Origin: JABAYQ01 sp018608925
Lineage (GTDB): Bacteria; Bacteroidota; Bacteroidia; Flavobacteriales; UBA7312
Assembly (NCBI GenBank): GCA_037625715.1
Contig: JASJHQ010000043.1
Location: forward strand, 1-64,000
Length of the DNA: 64,000 bases
Direction of reading: 5' to 3'
Below the pieces are notes generated by a model. It made no database searches and was not told the origin of the DNA. It worked only from the letters and a program-made list of their open reading frames with translations. Each line of letters starts with the position of its first letter. Position 1 is the stretch's first letter. A program made the translations under genes and the position numbers. This document shows, in pieces, positions 61,943-64,000 of this stretch.

Positions 61943-63003
61943 TTTTTTAAAATTCTACCTTTCCAACTATAGTTTTTAAACTGGGAAACAATTGCAATAT
62001 AAACGATATAAAAAGGGTAAACCAATTGAAGAGATAAAAAATATAATCTCCACCTTTTAATATCAAAAAAGTGTGCTAGCTTTTTAATAAATGAAAAGTC
62101 GGCTAAAAATTTAATGGCAAGAAGTACAAATGCCAATCGAAATTCCAATAAAAAAAAAGAAAGCAAAATAGAAAGGTTTGCACCAAAAACTAATAAGCTT
62201 ATCACAATAGCATCAAAATCAGTATAAGAAGTGCTTTTGGCAGACCAGCGTAATCGCTGATTAATAAAAGAAGAAACGTTATGTTTCACCGGAGTAGATA
62301 CAATAGCAGAAGAATTCTTCAGAAAGAAAATTTTTCCTTTATTACGTTTTATTTCATGCATCAAAAAAACATCGTCTCCAGAAGCAATTTCAGAATTAGT
62401 AGATTGGAAATCATCTTTACGAAAAGCTAAGTTTGCTCCATTACACATAAAAGGCCTATTAATAGCAATGGCTCCAGCTCCAGAACCTATTAGACTAGCA
62501 AACTCTATAATCTGTAAATGACCAAAAAAGGAATCGAAATTATTAGTTAAAACCACAGGGCCAACTACCATTTTGATAGCCTTATCATTAAATGGCGAAA
62601 CCATAGAAGAAATCCAATCTGTTTTTAAGACACAATCTGCATCAGTACATAAAATTATAGAGCCGCTTGCAATTCTTACACCATAATTTATAGCTGCTTT
62701 CTTTCCTTGTCCCTCAGAATGCAATAAAACTATTCCATTTAAAGACTCTAGCATCTCAAAACTTCCATCATCAGAATGATCGTCAACCAAAATAATTTCA
62801 AGCTCAATATTATTAGTATTCTGACTTAATAGTTGCTCACATAATGATTTAATAGTTTCCTTTTCATTTCTGAAAGCTACAATAACAGAAACTTTAACAC
62901 TAGAAATTTCTTTTCGATTTGGTATATTATCCCAACCAAACTCTAATCGTTTAACTAAAACAAAATAACCTATTAAAAAACCTAAAGAAAGTAAGTAAAT
63001 CAA
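61939..63003 (-). CDS. Membrane glycosyltransferase family 2 protein
   Basis: This 354-residue protein has a GT-A glycosyltransferase domain after a short N-terminal hydrophobic segment: V-I-V-A-F-R-N-E near 41-48, I-I-L-V-D-D-H-S-D-D near 71-80, C-T-D-A-D-C with the metal-binding D-x-D near 120, and the acceptor-side Q-R-L-R-W motif near 245. C-terminal transmembrane helices follow. Q-x-x-R-W is typical of processive or membrane-bound GT2 enzymes. Substrate unknown. It overlaps both neighbours by 4 nt, so permease, GT2 and flippase-like genes are translated as a tight set. Confidence 0.92.
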   Translation of the reverse strand: MIYLLSLGFLIGYFVLVKRLEFGWDNIPNRKEISSVKVSVIVAFRNEKETIKSLCEQLLSQNTNNIELEIILVDDHSDDGSFEMLESLNGIVLLHSEGQGKKAAINYGVRIASGSIILCTDADCVLKTDWISSMVSPFNDKAIKMVVGPVVLTNNFDSFFGHLQIIEFASLIGSGAGAIAINRPFMCNGANLAFRKDDFQSTNSEIASGDDVFLMHEIKRNKGKIFFLKNSSAIVSTPVKHNVSSFINQRLRWSAKSTSYTDFDAIVISLLVFGANLSILLSFFLLEFRLAFVLLAIKFLADFSFIKKLAHFFDIKRWRLYFLSLQLVYPFYIVYIAIVSQFKNYSWKGRILKK

Positions 63004-63971
63004 GACCTAAAAAATTTAAGGTTAAAGACAAAAAATACTCCAATAATAGCTGGCAAAACTAAATTTATAGCCCAAAGAGATGATGCAGCCATGGTTATGC
63101 CTATTAAATTATCGGAAAGCAATCCGAAAAATAAAACTGCAACAGAACCTCTAGCAAATAATTCGGTAATTGCAATTGTCGGAATTATAGACATAGTTAA
63201 AAAAGTGAGGGCACTCATAGTGGCAGAAGAAATAAATGAAATTTCTACATCAAAAAATTGCAACAACAAATAAAATTGAAATGTAAAGATGGAATACCTT
63301 AATATGCTAAAAAACAAAATATACAAAAGCTCTTTCCTAGAGTAATAGGAGAACACTTCAAGATAGTCGATATACTTCTTTAGAAAAGAAATCTTATTTA
63401 AAATGACAGTCAAATAAGACGCATTTAAATACATGAAAATCGAAGCAAACAACAAAACAATATTGAAAACTAACAAAAACCATCGAATAGAACTAAAATC
63501 AAAACCAGATAAAATATCAAATGCGAACAAATAATAACACAAAGCTAAAGAACCAAAAAGAACGGTTGCCAATAACTGAGACAAATTACCTAAGACGGTT
63601 GAAATAACGGCTTTAATTCTGTCTGCTTTAGTAAGGCAAAAAATACGACCGCCAAACTCTCCAATTCTGTTAGGAGTAAAAATCGAAACTGTTATACCTA
63701 AGAAAATTGCTTTAACGGATAACCACACAGAAACCCTTTCGAGCTTACTTATAAGATATTTCCACTTAAGAGATTCTACAAACCAATTAAGCAACATAAG
63801 GAATAACACTCCAAATAAAGGAATTGGACTTTTAGATTTTAAAGTATCAACAAACCATTTAGAAAGATCATTGAAGGTTTGATCGACAAATACTTTTTGA
63901 TATAAAAACCAGAATGTCAATAAGATAATAAGGAGCTTAATTAAAAAGCCTATTTTTTTACTACTTTGCAT
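63000..63971 (-). CDS. Lysylphosphatidylglycerol synthase TM region-like (flippase-like) protein
   Basis: This 323-residue polytopic membrane protein has about eight helices and the family signature L-x-R-I-G-E-F-G-G-R around residues 93-102 (P-N-R-I-G-E-F-G-G-R). The family (PF03706 type) includes flippase domains of aminoacyl-phosphatidylglycerol synthases and stand-alone proteins linked to glycolipid export. No aminoacyl-transferase domain is fused. Overlap with a GT2 gene suggests export of a glycolipid made by that enzyme (inference). I start at ATG 63971; a TTG nine bases earlier is possible. Confidence 0.85.
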   Translation of the reverse strand: MQSSKKIGFLIKLLIILLTFWFLYQKVFVDQTFNDLSKWFVDTLKSKSPIPLFGVLFLMLLNWFVESLKWKYLISKLERVSVWLSVKAIFLGITVSIFTPNRIGEFGGRIFCLTKADRIKAVISTVLGNLSQLLATVLFGSLALCYYLFAFDILSGFDFSSIRWFLLVFNIVLLFASIFMYLNASYLTVILNKISFLKKYIDYLEVFSYYSRKELLYILFFSILRYSIFTFQFYLLLQFFDVEISFISSATMSALTFLTMSIIPTIAITELFARGSVAVLFFGLLSDNLIGITMAASSLWAINLVLPAIIGVFFVFNLKFFRS

Positions 63972-64000
63972 GCACAGCAAAAATACAAAATATTGACTCC

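Overview
The window is a 64 kb stretch of an AT-rich chromosome from a member of the Bacteroidota, most likely a marine Flavobacteriales lineage (inference). Four kinds of evidence support this. Promoters match the Bacteroidetes pattern TTG-N19-21-TAnnTTTG, for example before the secDF, rpsU, ftsE-like and SprB-repeat genes. Secreted proteins end in type IX secretion (T9SS) sorting domains of types A and B. SecD and SecF are fused. Several families are typical of the phylum: DUF2851, DUF3127, DUF3467, GSII glutamine synthetase, NamZ/DUF1343 and a PorE-like OmpA protein. Gene density is high, and I see no prophage, insertion sequence, CRISPR array or rRNA.

Layout. 1-6001: a nuclease-like fragment and an Fe-S uracil-DNA glycosylase; the NamZ muramidase facing a LolC/E-type permease with only 4 bp between start codons; then a cysteine-synthase-family enzyme, a BtuF-like protein without a signal peptide, and a fatty acid desaturase. 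6266-21148 (minus strand): the core information-processing block, in transcription order rpsU, xerC-like recombinase, hpf, tRNA-Thr/Tyr/Gly/Thr, tuf, tRNA-Trp, secE, nusG, rplK, rplA, rplJ, rplL, rpoB, rpoC and a DUF3467 gene. The tRNA-tuf order is the same as the Escherichia coli thrU-tyrU-glyT-thrT-tufB cluster. 21206-32782 (minus): metabolic and housekeeping genes (purM, prfA, pyrF, a DUF2851 gene broken by an in-frame stop, two tiny PspC proteins, an RmlD-like reductase, an alanine symporter, a ComEA-like protein, apt, an acyl-CoA dehydrogenase), headed by a PorE-like envelope protein.

32942-46162: GSII glutamine synthetase, a Na+/Ca2+ exchanger, TatA, SecDF, an FG-GAP protein with a type A sorting domain, malate dehydrogenase, a SprB-repeat protein with a type B sorting domain, and gyrB. 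46283-57952: an outer-membrane barrel gene overlapping a 1023-residue TPR gene and divergent from an FtsE-like ATPase; two glycosyltransferases; murB; a frameshifted small lipoprotein gene; and a large beta-helix protein with four 35-residue Cys repeats. 58084-63971: tRNA-Leu, a flavin-reductase-like protein, an SSB-like DUF3127 protein, a short-chain fatty acid transporter, a DppC-like permease, a family 2 glycosyltransferase and a flippase-like membrane protein.

Most of the window is conserved housekeeping. The observations most worth following are: the DUF3127 protein with an SSB-type C-terminal tip; the TPR/barrel/FtsE envelope cluster; the in-frame stop in the DUF2851 gene; the Cys-repeat exoprotein; and several promoters placed so close to ATG that near-leaderless mRNAs are predicted. 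I did not find a convincing wholly new system.
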